Shown here: positions 49,920 to 62,963 of the stretch, one piece after another | Layout of the letters: each line of letters starts with the position of its first letter | Numbering within the stretch: the stretch's first letter is position 1 | Assembly (NCBI GenBank): GCA_037043015.1 | Contig: CM073323.1 | Location: forward strand, 7,130,001 to 7,194,000 | DNA: 64,000 nucleotides | Direction: 5' to 3' | Origin: Bryum argenteum | Taxonomy: Eukaryota; Streptophyta; Bryopsida; Bryales; Bryaceae | Program-made: the position numbers and the translations under genes | The notes under the pieces: model-generated | Told to the model about the DNA's origin: nothing | Databases searched by the model: none | What the model saw: the letters and a program-made list of their open reading frames with translations, nothing else

Positions 49920-51329
49920 CTCCGACGGTTCTGGGCTCGCAGTGTATCCTTGCACGACGGCTTTGATGATTTGCGTTGCTCGAACTTGGGAGTCGTGGGA
50001 AACACCGATAGTGTTTAACTCCATAAACTTCGTCATCCTTAACGCAACGTTCGCATCTTTCAAGATAGCCCACCTGCAAAACCAATCGCATGCAATGAGC
50101 ATATGCTTGCAGAGATAATCGTGGGCATGGTCTTGATCGATCGATTACCCGATGCGAGTCCCCGCATGGCCAGTGCTCTTCGAGAGAGTGAAGAGCATGA
50201 TGTCATAGTCGGCTGCTTCGGTGATGGGCGTATAATGGGGCCAGTAGTAAGCCAAGTCGTGCATCACATGCCCCGTCCCTCCTTCCACTACAGCATGGTT
50301 AATCTTCCCGTCCGGGTTCCCGGGCGACGTAACCATCTCAATGTAAGGCGCGCGTTCGGGATCGAACGTTGCCGCGTCTCCGGCCCACTTGTAGAGCGCG
50401 GACCGCAGGTAATCCGTCACAGGCGGGTACGACTGCACACCGAATGAGAAACGTCTGAGAGACTGCACGAATGGAGGTACGATCAGAGCAGCAGGATCGG
50501 GACAAGTACATACGGAGTAATAAGGCGTCGCGGCGACGACGTTCGTTGGCGTAGGTTGGTCGGGAGATGTGAGAGCGTAAAGCGCGGCTTGAAAGAGCTG
50601 GGTGGAACCCGTGCCCACCACAATGTGGCGGCCTTCGGTAACCGCGTTGCCTACCACGTGATGCAAAGCGCGAATCTGCTCGTCTAACTCGTTCTCCATG
50701 AACCACACATGCTTGCTCTGCGCGAAGTAGCTCATTCGCTGATAGCCCAAAATGACCGATATGCTGTTGGCGCCGTTCCTGAACCAATATTCTTCGAACA
50801 ACGTCGGGTCGCCACTGCAAAACAGGCACTGTGTTAGATCAGTCAGAAGGCAGGCCATAGCCAGAGAGTGATGGACCGAGCCTTACTGGTCTAGATTGAT
50901 AACGCAGGTGTTGATCGTCTGAGAGCAGTCCGCGCCGCCGAAGCACTCGTAACACTTGCACGTACTGTCGCCGAGGAGGTAACCATGACCTGAGCAAGGA
51001 AGAACAGCAGTCGCTCCGGCAATTTCCGAAACCAATTTCAGGAGCGGGCCACTAATGGCAATGGGAGCCGTCGTTGGAGCATGAGCATATCGCTTGAAAT
51101 ACCATGTCGACACCAGTATCACCATCAGTGCGATGGACTTCGCAATCCAGTAGTCATTGCTCGATTGCCCATGATTCTTCTTCGCCATCGGATCAACGTA
51201 CTTGCTTGATAGCATCGCCTTCGGCAACGTAGCGGCTACAAGATGCTTCTTTCGAGACCGCTCTCGTGACTTATGCTGCCGTCGCTCCTCATTGTTATGC
51301 TTCACAATCCTCTGCGCTTCGAACGTCAT
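49450..51329 (-). CDS. EGF/alliinase-family PLP aminotransferase (TAR3/TAR4-like), 4 exons, 552 aa
   Basis: Exons are 51329-50887, 50814-50149, 50073-49739 and 49664-49450. All junctions are GT..AG and phases chain without a break. The start is the ATG at 51329; the frame is also open 21 nt upstream to a TGA but without an ATG. Residues 61-78 are a hydrophobic segment after a very basic N-terminus, suggesting a type II membrane anchor. An EGF_alliinase region follows (C112, C124, C126, C129, C135, C142), then [14 protein letters not shown] at the first junction and the alliinase C domain. The PLP lysine fits K360 in [23 protein letters not shown] and VTSPGNPDG match the cofactor/substrate loops, and the C-terminus has the family's GGQHFG and VRLSMLD. 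Members are C-S lyases (alliinase) or tryptophan:pyruvate aminotransferases in auxin synthesis; sequence alone does not decide. An unusual poly-Asn tract lies in exon 3. Confidence 0.92.
49884..49919. repeat. Coding (GTT)n microsatellite, poly-Asn in the aminotransferase
   Basis: One ATT and eleven GTT triplets, read on the minus strand as twelve Asn codons (eleven AAC, one AAT) between PEPSE and KLFHYG. A surface loop in family members normally occupies this position. Triplet repeats of this kind vary in length. Confidence 0.93.
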
Positions 51330-52484
51330 CGCTTCCAACTCCTTCTTCAATCATGAAAAAGGCCCACACTTCCACCCCGTCTCCGATAATCTGTACAAGA
51401 AACACAAATCGTCACCACCACAAATTCTCTCACGCACGACGTCCAATTCCGAAGAATCAACACTTAATCGGCAATCAGAAAACACTTAATACATACCTAC
51501 CACACGCAATGATCCCAGAAGGCAGGCGCAGAAACGGGAAAACACGTACAAGTACGCTGGCTACAACCCCACAAGGAAAAGAGAATGCGATCATCTAGAT
51601 TAGCAGTGAACTGGCCTACACGGATCGTACACAAGCCAGCAGGGAGGGGAAGTTCAGGAAAGACCGCAGTGGCGGAAAGGTGGAACAGCAGGAGGCGCCG
51701 CCGACATTCTCCTGAAGGTGGAAATCTACCTCGATAGAAGTGCCGGGTGAGAAAGGCGAAGTCGCTGCTGGGGAGGAAGCTAAATAGTGAAAAGAATTCC
51801 CAAACACAGGGGAGGGCGTCACAAGCAGCCGCCCTCCTCGCACGCCACCAGACCCGGCAAGGGAGGGGATACTACACTGCTGCTGTGCTGCCAACTAATG
51901 GGAACCAGCAGGGGTGCTTATAAGGTGGCGCCGCAGCACACCATTCTCTCCTCCTGGTGGCTGGCGAGAACTGGCACAGACCAGAAGTGGGTCGGAGCGG
52001 TGACCGGATGGAAAGGTCTGGTCTTAGCGGAAGGGATGCGATGCGATGGGATGGCGCGCCCCCCAGGGGGCTTCAAAGCTCCCCTCCCAGTCCCTCGTCG
52101 CGGGTCCCGCAGTCTTCATTCAGCGAGATCCCCACAAATATTTCATTCATGGAGATTGTTACTTGCTGGCTGTGTGCTTTTATAAGCCACCGTTATTAGG
52201 CGGCCCCCTCTCCCCTGCCCCCTTTTATGGGCCTGATAACTCATCCACCTCATCGCCTTGTGGCTGTGCCGTAACTTTGCAAATTGGCCCCTCAGAGGAT
52301 CCCATTCCCATCCCCTCATATTGTCACCAAATGGCACGTTCTCTTTTGACGACTAGCAAAGCTTCATTTTTGGGCAATCGTAGGTAGGGACTCAACTTTG
52401 CTTGGCATGATATTTGATCATTACATCTAAGATAAGAGATTCAAGGTTGGTCATGGATCTTGAACGAGGGGACCTTGATTTGTG
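51330..52484. other. Upstream region of the aminotransferase
   Basis: Moderately GC-rich DNA up to about 52200, likely promoter and 5' UTR of the minus-strand gene. Open frames on both strands have no recognisable domain. After 52200 the composition returns to AT-rich. Confidence 0.4.
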
Positions 52485-55470
52485 AAAGGTCTTTGAAAGT
52501 ATCTTTGCAACAAGGTCTTACAACCGCTGGTTACGGTTGACTGGAGTGAAAGGACAACAAAGGAACCTCCGCTGAATGGAGTCAAAGGACGACAAAGAAA
52601 CCTCCGCTGGTTACGGCTGAACAGAGTGAAAGGACAGCAAAGAAACCTTCGCTTGTTGCGGTTGAATGGAGTCAAAGGACAACAAAGAAACTGTGTGATC
52701 GGTCCATCTTTGAAATATCTTGAATAAACTAATCACAATAGAAACTTTTGCCATTTTTAGGCCCCATAATCAACTTCACTCCTCTTGTACTAAAGCGTCC
52801 CTTTGTGCCTCACAAATGACAGTGTGGTTATTCATGTACAAGAGAGAGAGCCACATAGTTAGTGATACTTGATAACAATATTGTTCTTCCTCTAAGGTTT
52901 CGAAAAGTACCCAAACAACAAAGTCTTGAAACCGCCCACTATTGTTTAGTGGACTACGGTAGTAGGCTTTATATCAATATGGAGACTAAAATTTACAACC
53001 ATTTCACCAATTGTGTTGAGTTTAATCACTATAAACGGTCCACACTACCTTGCTAATCTTATGTTTGTGTAATACCCCAAAATTGCGTAGATCCAAGCTA
53101 ACTAAAATTCCAAAAAACTATGAGATTATCCAAAATACATTTGTGCTTTACCCATGCATATTTTTTATTGCTTGATGATAAAAGTTTCATAATAGCTCTT
53201 ACTTTCTACAAGGTAGCTTATGCAAACATTGAACATTCATTTGTGGTTATTGTATATAGCTAGATGTTTGTATTCTATGAATTAATGTATAAATGTCACC
53301 ATCTATAGTCTAATTGTTGAATCATAGCATCTCATTGTGGAATTTTAGCTTTTGATTTACAACGATACCATCTTGTGAGAATTCTAGCTCTTCACAACTG
53401 AAGGCTTTGCATGTCCAATGAGGTTGAATTCATATTTACATACACTTAATCACTTAGAACATAAGATTCTAAAGACATAAAACTTTTCATTTCCTCACAC
53501 ATGGTTATTTTGGCCTATAAGGAAATGATCCCTTACTTCAGCACGAAATAAATTTACTTTTCTTTATTGAGCTGAAAGATCCAAGAAATAAATTATTCCG
53601 AATATTTGATTTGGCATTAAAATAATTAATTCAGAAAAAGAATGATGTATATATGTATTATAGCCTTCAGTATGGTTTAAAAGATTATACTAGAATTATA
53701 AACAATTCTCTATGAAATGGATATATGGTTAGATAAGTAAGAATGTCGCATCATATAAAAATTAAAAAATAAAATTAAAAAAAGGAAATAAATTTATTTT
53801 ACATGTATTCGAGACTTTATCTCTAAAATATGACAAAACTTAACACGTGTTATAAAATTAGTTTCTTACTACACTAAATTTGATAATTAGTGTTAGATAC
53901 ACTAATTTTCATAAACATGTTAGAAGTTTTTACTGTTGTTCAATAATTTTACCCACTATATTGGCCAAGATGGGGTCCTTATATAGTATCAGAATCAAAT
54001 GCTCTTGGTAAAATTTTTAAACAAAAGTAAAAACTTAGAGCATTTTCAAATCTTATAACAATCTAACACTAATTATCAAATTTAGTGTAGTTGAATATTT
54101 ACAATTTTGCAACATAAGTGAAGAATGAGATTCCTAGATCATGATCTTATCACAAAGTGTAAACTAAAATACTTCAACTCAATCCCTAAAAATCCAAGAA
54201 AGCCGAAATAGTTTTTTGCTTTTTTGGGAAGTTAAGACGAAGCTAAACTTGTAATTTTTTCCTAAAATTTTTATTGGAAGTTCCTTATACTACAAGGTGT
54301 GTGTAAAAATCAGCAAAGTTAAATTTCAAATATTGAGTTCTTTACCGCAAACTTGAGTTTTCAAGCCCAAGTGGAAAAAGAAAAAACCTTTATCCTCCAT
54401 ATTTATTTTTTTAGTAAATTATGAACTTGTTCACGATCCCATAGAGGTACCTCACGATCCCATAGAGGTACTCATAATTAGGTTTTCCCTAAATATATTA
54501 CATGAAGGTTCAAAAAGTCAAACGAGTCCCTCAACTTTGTTAATTACATAAAATAGAAATAAAAACATGTGCAAAATATTTGGGGTAACAATTATATTGT
54601 ACAAAGTATATTTCCTAAATAATACCCTGAAAAGTTTTGCATCAATTTCGAACATTGTGATCTCACAAATGGTAAAGATCCTCGAGCTAAAATTTTACAT
54701 GCGTTTTTATCTTGCCTAGTTTCAAGACTTTACGATTGAAAGGAGTAAAAAGCATTAAAATCTTCACCATACCTTATTTTCAGCAAGGTGGTAGAAAATT
54801 GCATTTTGAATTTGGAGGTCCAAAAACACTCAAAATTCAGTAGTCAACTTAGGGATTATCTCATCCGGTACAAAGTTTAGCTCTTTAAGTACCTCTAGCT
54901 CATATTGTTACATATTACATCAATTTAAACCCCAGAGGAGAAACTCTATAATGACCTTTAAGAGGCCATATCTAAAGTTTTTCTAAGTGTGATTTTGAGG
55001 GATCCAATTGTGGGATCTTGTTTACAACTTTTTGATTAGTCTACCTACCAATTTTTATCTAATTTCCCTCTAAGAATCTTGATTTACATCTATTCAAAGT
55101 TTTAATTTTTGCAAAAGCAAAATATCTTTTTTTGTTCAATTGTAGTCAATTTTGACTTCATGGGTTGAGATACAACTATTCATTTTTAACCCCTCAACAT
55201 AGTGAATGTCAAAAAACAACATTATGGACGGAAGGGAGCAAATTTGAAGACCCATAATTTCATCATCTGGAGCCCATTTTGGATTTAACCACTTGAGTTA
55301 GATTTCAAATCACGTATAGTTTGTGTGGTGAAAATTTCAGACGTGGATTTACCGTTACAAGATAATTATGTACAAATCAAATTCGTTTCTTATGATTTTT
55401 TTGCAAAAGTATGATCTCAAGATGAAAATCCAACTGCTTTGCAGTTGGAAGATTTTTATTTGAATAATCT
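52485..55470. repeat. Large direct repeat, copy 1 (~3 kb)
   Basis: Matches 60003-62950 in the same orientation over almost its whole length. Examples are the blocks TTGTTCTTCCTCTAAGGTTT, ATATCAATATGGAGACTAAA and CTTTACCCATGCATATTTTT. Copy 1 carries the MITE at 53868-54091, which copy 2 lacks. There is no coding capacity; it is an old mobile-element relic or segmental duplication. A 45-bp tandem repeat (GGTTACGGTTGAATGGAGTC type, about 52521-52690) opens the copy. Confidence 0.85.
53868..54091. mobile_element. MITE copy B (ACTACACTAAATTTG termini)
   Basis: A 224-bp element, the reverse complement of 31972-32196 nearly end to end. The related site at about 61370 in the second copy of the ~3-kb repeat is empty, which confirms insertion. 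No clear target-site duplication. Confidence 0.88.
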
Positions 55471-58400
55471 AGGTAGTAGATTTGAGGAGTTCAAGGGGAC
55501 TCTTACAACTTTGATGCTACAACAACATACTATGTGATGCAAACAATGCCGTGAGCTTCACGCTTCGTGTGAAAAAATAAAATAAAATAATAAACCCTTG
55601 CGTAAAAAATCTCAAAATATTATACATGTAAACTTTGTCAAATCCAAGGGTTTTTATAGGAAGTAGTACAAATTCATCCCCTCCAAACTCAAGTTGTCAA
55701 TGTTGTGTTATTTTATAGCATGGTAAGAGAATAATGTCTACATCTTCCTTTGTTCAATAGGTGAGATTTTCTTTATTGAACCTAAAATGATATTAAACCA
55801 TAACAAGTATTGTTTGAATTTTAAGGGATGTTTTACATGGGGAGTTAGGCTGTACATGGGGTTGAAGGAGGGCAAAAATCCTCTCAATGTGACTAGTGCA
55901 TTCTTTGAACTGTAAGAAATGAACTAATCAGGTTAAGAGGATTTTTTCCCTATTCCAGTCCCATGAACAACTTAAATCCTATGTATAACGTCTCTTAAAC
56001 GTCCCTTGTCTTGAGAATCTAATTAATAAACGACGAGTTGAAACTTAAGAAGCCATAAGTTCTCCTTTCAAAGTCTATTTCAAAAAAATGTTGTTGAATT
56101 ATATTTTTAATATAAGTTTGGTTTTTGTATCTGAACTTGCAAATCCATCCAAGATGCTACAAATTTATGTTGCATGCATCTTTGTGATAGCAATTGTTGT
56201 TTTTAGGCTTTAAAACATGAGGCAGGTTTTGCCATTGCAACTTTTACCATTGGATAATTATTTTATAATTTTATTCTATATAAAACATGGTCTCAAGATA
56301 TAGTCCAAAAATCTTTGGCTATAATTTATAATATTTTTGATATTGGACTTGCATATAATTTGCATCACTAATATCAATCTATAATAGTTCAATACTTCAT
56401 TAACATAATTGGTTCATACTAACTTCTTGTGATTACATTACTGAAAAAAAACATCTTACTCGACCAAATTGCATATGCAAAAGTACCAATTCCAGATTGT
56501 TCACTAACTTGCAAGCTAAGATTCTTAGGAGTTATATTGTTTGTAGTGCATAAAAGATGTAAGAAATAATTGTCATATGTAAATTCTTTGTGCGTTTCTT
56601 GTATACAATCACCCAATTTACAATAGATTCAATGCCACATGTAACCAATTACAAACATATTCATGAATTTTTTGTCCTATTTGCAATGTCTAGAACTAGG
56701 TTGATGTTTGAGATAAGCAAGTCTTGCATTTGCATGTAATAGTGATATATCTCTACTAATGTCTTTCAAATAGTTCCACTCTCCAGAATGTATGATGGAG
56801 GGTTTCTCTGTAGCTTATTTATAGACCATTAACAATATTCAAGACTTTGAATGTTTTAGAATGAAACTCCTCTTTGCTTGGGATCCATCTGAGTTAGTCT
56901 CAAAATTTTAAAACATCGATTATCATAAAACCCATCAAAAAGCTAAAACCTTTGAAATCCTTGGTGTTCCATATTTATTTGTTGATTGAGGTTAATATGT
57001 TTTTCTATAAATAGTTTAGACCAATATTTGTGGCTTTTTGTAACCAAAACGTTGTTAATGAAAAATGACCTCAAATCTTGAATATCACAACTGAATTCAT
57101 TATTGAGCAACTTGTTTTTGAAATTTATTCTCCAAAAACAACTCTATGCTTAGAGATAGAGACGACCAAAGTAGATGTAGCTATCCTTAGCAAAATAATA
57201 TAGAAGCATCTAAGATTTTATAGAGTAAAACGATTGTTTATGGTGAATAAACTTTTATCACACATTATTAAAAATCAATGATTATCTCAAACAAACATCA
57301 AATACCTTTATTCATGATAAGAAGACTTTGCCTAAATTTTCATTTTCAAGCTAACGACCTTTCTTAATAAGCTTCATCATGACTTCTCATTCAAAATGGT
57401 TTGATATGAGTATTGGGAAGATGTCGATCAAGAATATCAAAAATATCAAAAAGTGGAATGTGTTATTTATGTAATAAATGAAGATATCAAAAATCCCAAT
57501 ACAATATTAGGTTCACAATATCTTACCCACTTTCTAAAGCCTTTGTCTTTTTATTCTTTCTTGTACTACCCAATATTATTCGAACACATGCACGGAAAGA
57601 ATGAGTTATTTGTATTACAACACGATACTAGATCGTACATGGTATTAGACGCAATAACTACGTTCATATGCAAATCTCTCAAATCCAAGACACAATAAAC
57701 TTAACTAGCCAAAAAAGAATGGAACAATCTAGAACAAACGTGGTATTTGAGTCAATGAGACTCTTAAAACCAATGCTCAAGAAGTAATACACCACTAACC
57801 TAGTGACATAACACTAATTTATAACATGCTAATCACTTTCATGATTCACAATAAATTGATGTGATCTGATTTGATATACCCTTTTAATTGCATGGTCATC
57901 CAACCTCTTTATTTGTTTTTTTTTTACTACACACACAGATTTCCTGGTTCTGAAATTACTATGATCACAAAATTTAGTATGTGTAAACAACTTTTGTGGA
58001 TTATTAAATGAAATTTCAATCGGTGTATGGAAGAATAAGTCATGTAATATTGATTCCTTAGGACCTTAAGAAGTATTCGCAACTTGATCATTTTAAACGA
58101 TGTTCATTCAAATATGATAAATTTATTAATTTTTGAATGTTCCTAAAAGCGTGCAACAACCAAAGTAAGTTATGGTGAACTGTATTTAGTTAATGGATAC
58201 CCTCATATTTTGAGCACGAACTATAACATTTAAAGATTCGAGAGAAAATCTTCTTAGTGATTGGCAAAACAAGATTGATAAGGCTAGCAATCTGCAAACA
58301 TGATTCTCTTTGGAAATTCATATTGCCTTGCGAGTCTTGTTTGTTAGTGATTGGCAAACATGGCCTTCCACACTTTCCAAAAATTTGTCGTAAGAAATAG

Positions 58401-58956
58401 AACCTAAAAAGGCATTAGAATAATGTCTTGTATATTTGTTCGCATATTGAATGAATTCTATGGTTGAATTATGAATACCTTACCTTCGTAAATATCATCA
58501 ACATCATGAAAATAACTTATGCTTAGAGACTAAAAATAGAGTGAGACATTTAATCCCCTCGGGGTCCTTGTTGAAAATTTTCCAAAATTGTCAAAAATTT
58601 GACCCCAAGGTTGCTACTTTAGCCTTGATTTAAGCATTATTTATGAACGTGGATCTCGGAATCAACTAAATGCACTTTGCACATATGAAGATTAAAGCGT
58701 TAGTTTTCTTACAATTATTATACCATCTATTATATAAGTCATATAGTTTGATTTGTTTTGTTTTGTTTTGCGAGTGAGGTGATCTCGGGTACAGGTGTAC
58801 ACCAGATGGGACTGGGGCGGATGAGGTGTCGTTAGAAGGGGATATTTTTTTGTAAAGGTGGGTGCAACAATTGAATTGCGAAGTCGGCCAACAAATCTCA
58901 TGATATTGAATTTTCGAGTAATTATTGCCCCCAAATTACTAAAATTATTGTTAAAG
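55471..58956. other. AT-rich DNA without a gene
   Basis: No gene recognised. The region 56040-56250 resembles the dispersed ~240-bp repeat. Short frames (57453-57698, 56419-56616) have no support. Confidence 0.5.
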
Positions 58957-59290
58957 AGAAAAACATGCTCTACCTACCAGTAGGGCAGACATGACACAAG
59001 AGTCATTGCATTGTAAAACATGTTTAACCTCTATGTGTGTAACCACATAAGAAGGCCTTTGCTTATATGAAGAAGATTCAATGGGAAGATCCACAATGTA
59101 GATCTGAATCTAAATCTAGATTTGGATATGGAACTAGACCTTGATCTAAACGTGGATTTGGACGTGAATGTGGACCTGGATGTGGACCTGAATACAAAGT
59201 TTGGTCCACTAGGAAGTTGAGCAAGTCGGGTCGACTATCAATTTCTCAACAAAACATAAGCCTTGTCAGGATAGTACCGACTACTATGAA
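58957..59290. repeat. Repeat A, copy 1, with GAYNTR hexamer array
   Basis: Matches about 63640-64000 in direct orientation (AAAACATGCTCTAC start). It includes a degenerate 6-bp array at 59099-59204 (GATCTG, GATTTG, GACGTG ...), which also occurs in the second copy at about 63785-63866. In one frame the array alternates Asp/Asn with Leu/Val, but no protein is supported. Confidence 0.8.
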
Positions 59291-59603
59291 CAATAATAAC
59301 CTGTTAACATTACTCTCCCTCCCAAGGTATTACGCCCTCGTAAACGCTATATCGAAGAGACTATATATTACAAATTCTACTTGTAGTCAAAGGTGGCCAA
59401 TAGTATCTATACCAAATGGTAGATGTTCTAGTTGGAAAGCTTCTTGTCAAAAGTGTTGGTGCAACTTGAAAATGTCCTCGTCATTTCATATTAACTCCTC
59501 TAAATCTAACTTGGTTACTAAGTTTTGGTTCTTCATGAGTCCAATGGAAGTTCTTTGCTCCTTGTAATGGTAATCACTTCACCATTAGAAGTACTGAGCT
59601 CAA

Positions 59604-59998
59604 AAGGTAGTACTTTAGGGCCGGTCTAACGATTGATCTCTAACCAACAAGATCTCTTCATTGGTTGAATAGTCATGAAGAGATCGTCATGAATCTCCAT
59701 TAGGCAGTTTATCTTTCAACTCCGTAACTTTAAGAGAAATCTTAAAACTTACCTATAACAGGTAGGGTCGGGTCAGGTTGGTTGTTCATCGAGTCGGCTC
59801 CTTAGTCGACTTCTGGTCGGGGTCTAGGTCAACTATTCATCGAGTCGGTTGCCCGGTCCACTTTTGGTGAGCTATGTCGTTGACTTTTGGTCAGCTCCGC
59901 TCCCTGATTGGCTTCCTGGTCGGGTCCGCTCCCTACTCAAACTTCTTTGGGTCCGTGCATACATAAGAAAACTAAATAACAACTGAAGGTCAAACATC
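59604..59998. repeat. Repeat B, copy 1, left of the second ~3-kb repeat
   Basis: Matches about 62964-63308 in direct orientation (ACTTTAGGGCCGGT, ATAGTCATGAAGAGATC, and a GTCGACTT/GGTCGG-rich stretch). The two B copies flank the ~3-kb repeat copy 2. Confidence 0.8.
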
Positions 59999-60002
59999 TC
60001 TG

Positions 60003-62950
60003 AAAGGTCTTCGAAAGTATCTTCACAACAAGGTCTTACAACAGCTGGTTACAGTTGAATGGAGTCAAAGGACGACAAAGAAACCTCCGCTGGTTACAGT
60101 TGAATGGAGTCAAAGGACGACAAAGAAACCTCCGCTGGTTACGGTTGAATGGAGTCAAAGGACGACAAAAAAACCTCTTGTGTGATCAGTCCATCTTTGA
60201 AATATCTTAAATAAACTAATCACATTATAGACTTTTGCCATTTTAGGCCCCATAATCAACTTCACTCCTCTAGTACTAAAGCGTCTTTTTGTGCCTAACA
60301 TATCACACTGTAGTTATTCATGTACAAGAAATAGCACCACGTAGCTATTATTACTTGATAATCAATGTTGTTCTTCCTCTAAGGTTTTTGAGAAGTACCC
60401 AAACACTAAGATCTTGAAATGGCCTACCATTGTTAAGTGGACTATGGTAGTAGGCCTCATATCAATATGGAGACTAAAATTTATAGCCATTTCACAAGTT
60501 GTGTTGAGTTTAATCACTATAAAAGGTCCACACTTCCTTCTTACTCTAATATTTGTGTAATACCCCAAAACTACACATATTGCGTAGATCCAAGTTAACT
60601 AAAATTCCAAAAAACTGTGAGATAATCCAAAATACATTTGTGCTTTACCCATGCATATTTTTTTATTGCTTGATGATAAAAGTTTCATAATAGCTCTTAC
60701 TTTCTACAAGGTAGCTTATGCAAACATTGAACATTCATTTCTAGTTATTGTATATAGCTAGATCTTTGTATCTTATAAATTAATGTCTAAATGTCACCAT
60801 CTATATTCTAATTGTTAAATCATAGCATCTGATTGTGGAATTATAGCTTTTCATTTACAACGGTACCATCTTTTGAGAATTCTAGCTCTTCGCAAGGTTT
60901 TACATGTCCAATGAGGTTGATATCATATGTATATACACTTAATCCACTTAGAAATAAGATTATAAAGAGCTAGAAGTTTTCATTATTTTCCTCACACATG
61001 GTTATTTCCTACAAGGAAATGATCCCTTACTTCAACAAGAAATAAATTTATGTTTCTTTATTAAGCAAAACTATCCAATAAATAAATTATTCGGAATATT
61101 CAATTTGACATTCAAACTAATAAATTTAGAAATAAGAATGATGTATCTATGTACTTAAGTCTTTAGTATGATCTTAAAGATTATACTAGAATTATAAAAT
61201 AATCTCTATCAAATGGATATATGCTTAGATAAGTAAGAATATCACATCGTGAAAAAGAAAAAAAGAAAATAGTCAAATTCAAAAAAATAGAAAAAATAAT
61301 ACTTTACATGTGTTGAAAACTCTATCTCTAAACTATGACAAAACTCAACACGTGTTATAAATTTAGTTTCTAATTGGTTGACTAATTATAATTTTGTAGC
61401 ATAAGTGAAGAATGAGACTTTTAAATCATGATCCTATCACAAAGTGTAAACTAAAATAGTTTAACTCAACTTCTAAAAATCCAAGAAAGCTAAAATGGCT
61501 CTTTACTATTTTGGGAAGCAAAGACGAAGGGGTCAATCTTGTATTCTTTCATGAGATTCTTATCGAAAGTTCCCTATACTACAAGGTGTGTAAAAATTTG
61601 CAAAGTCTAATTTCAAATATTGTATTCTTTAACGCAAATTTTAGTTTTCAAGCTCAAGTGGAAGAAGGAAAAACCTTTATCTTCCATATTTATTTTTCTA
61701 TTAAAAAATTGACTTGTTCAAGATCTTATAGAAGTATGTACTTATTATTCAAGTTTTCCCTAAACCAAATACAATTACTTTGATGCATATTTTATTGAAT
61801 CATCATATTTATATCTTCTTTTGGAAAATAAATTACATGAAGGCTCAAAAATTCAAACAAGTCCCTAAAATTTTGCATAGACATACTCAACTTAGTTATT
61901 TACATGCAAAATAATTATAAGCAAAATATCTTGAGTAACAATTATCATGTCCTCGTTTGTACAAAGTAGACTACGTCTCCAAAATAATACCGTAAACTTT
62001 TTTGCATCAACTTTGAACATTGTGATCTCACAAATGGTAAAGGTCCTCCCGCTGAAATTTGACATGACAATTTAATTTTGCCTAGTCTCAAGACTTTAGG
62101 ATTGAAAGTAGTAAAATTACAATTTTCACCATACCTTATTTTTAATATGGTGGTAGACAATTGCATTTTGGATTTGGAGGTCCAAAAAAACTTGGAATTC
62201 AAGAGTTAACTTTATGATTATCTCATCCTCTCCAAAGTGTAGCTTTAAAGAACTTCCATCTCATATTGTTATGTATTACATCACTTTATAATAAAGGAAA
62301 ATCTCTATAGTAACCTTTTTGCGGCCATAACCGAAATTCGGAAACAAATTTTTTTCGAATGTGATTTTAGGGAATCCAACCGTAGGATCTTGTTTACAAC
62401 TTTGATTAGTCTACCTACCAATTATTATCAAATTTCACTCTAAGAATCTTGATTCATATGTAGTCAAAGTCTTAATTTTTGCAAAAACATCATATCCTCT
62501 GTGTTCACTGTGGTCAAGTTTGAATTTAGAGGTTAAGATACAACTATTCATCTTTAACCCCTTAACGTGGTGGATGTCAAAAATCAATATTTTGGACGAT
62601 AGGGAGCAACTTTGAAGAGCCATTACTTCTTCATATGGAGTCCATTTTGGATGGAATCACTTGGGTTAGGTTCCAAATCAAGTCTAGTTTGTGTGCTAAA
62701 AATTTCAAACCCATACAATAAATTATAGGATGCATGACCTATTGCTTGTCATGCATCGTAGTGGAATGCATTTTAGTGAAGGCACTTCTCATTTTTGGAT
62801 TATCAAACATGGGGCATGTTTTATCATTACAAGCCAATTATGTACAATTCAAATTAGTTTTGTATGATTTTTTTTGCAAAAGTATAATCTTAAGATGAAA
62901 TCCAACAACTTTTTAGTTGGAAGATTTTTATCTTGAATAATCTTTAGAGT
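60003..62950. repeat. Large direct repeat, copy 2 (~3 kb)
   Basis: Matches copy 1 at 52485-55470, but without the MITE. It opens with about three 45-bp units (GGTTACAGTTGAATGGAGTC type, about 60038-60170). It lies between the two copies of repeat B. There is no coding capacity. Confidence 0.85.
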
Positions 62951-62963
62951 AGATTCGAGGAGT

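Noticed and set aside
51350..51350. Longer start for the aminotransferase at 51350
   Set aside because: The codon there is TTG directly after an in-frame TGA; the first ATG is at 51329.
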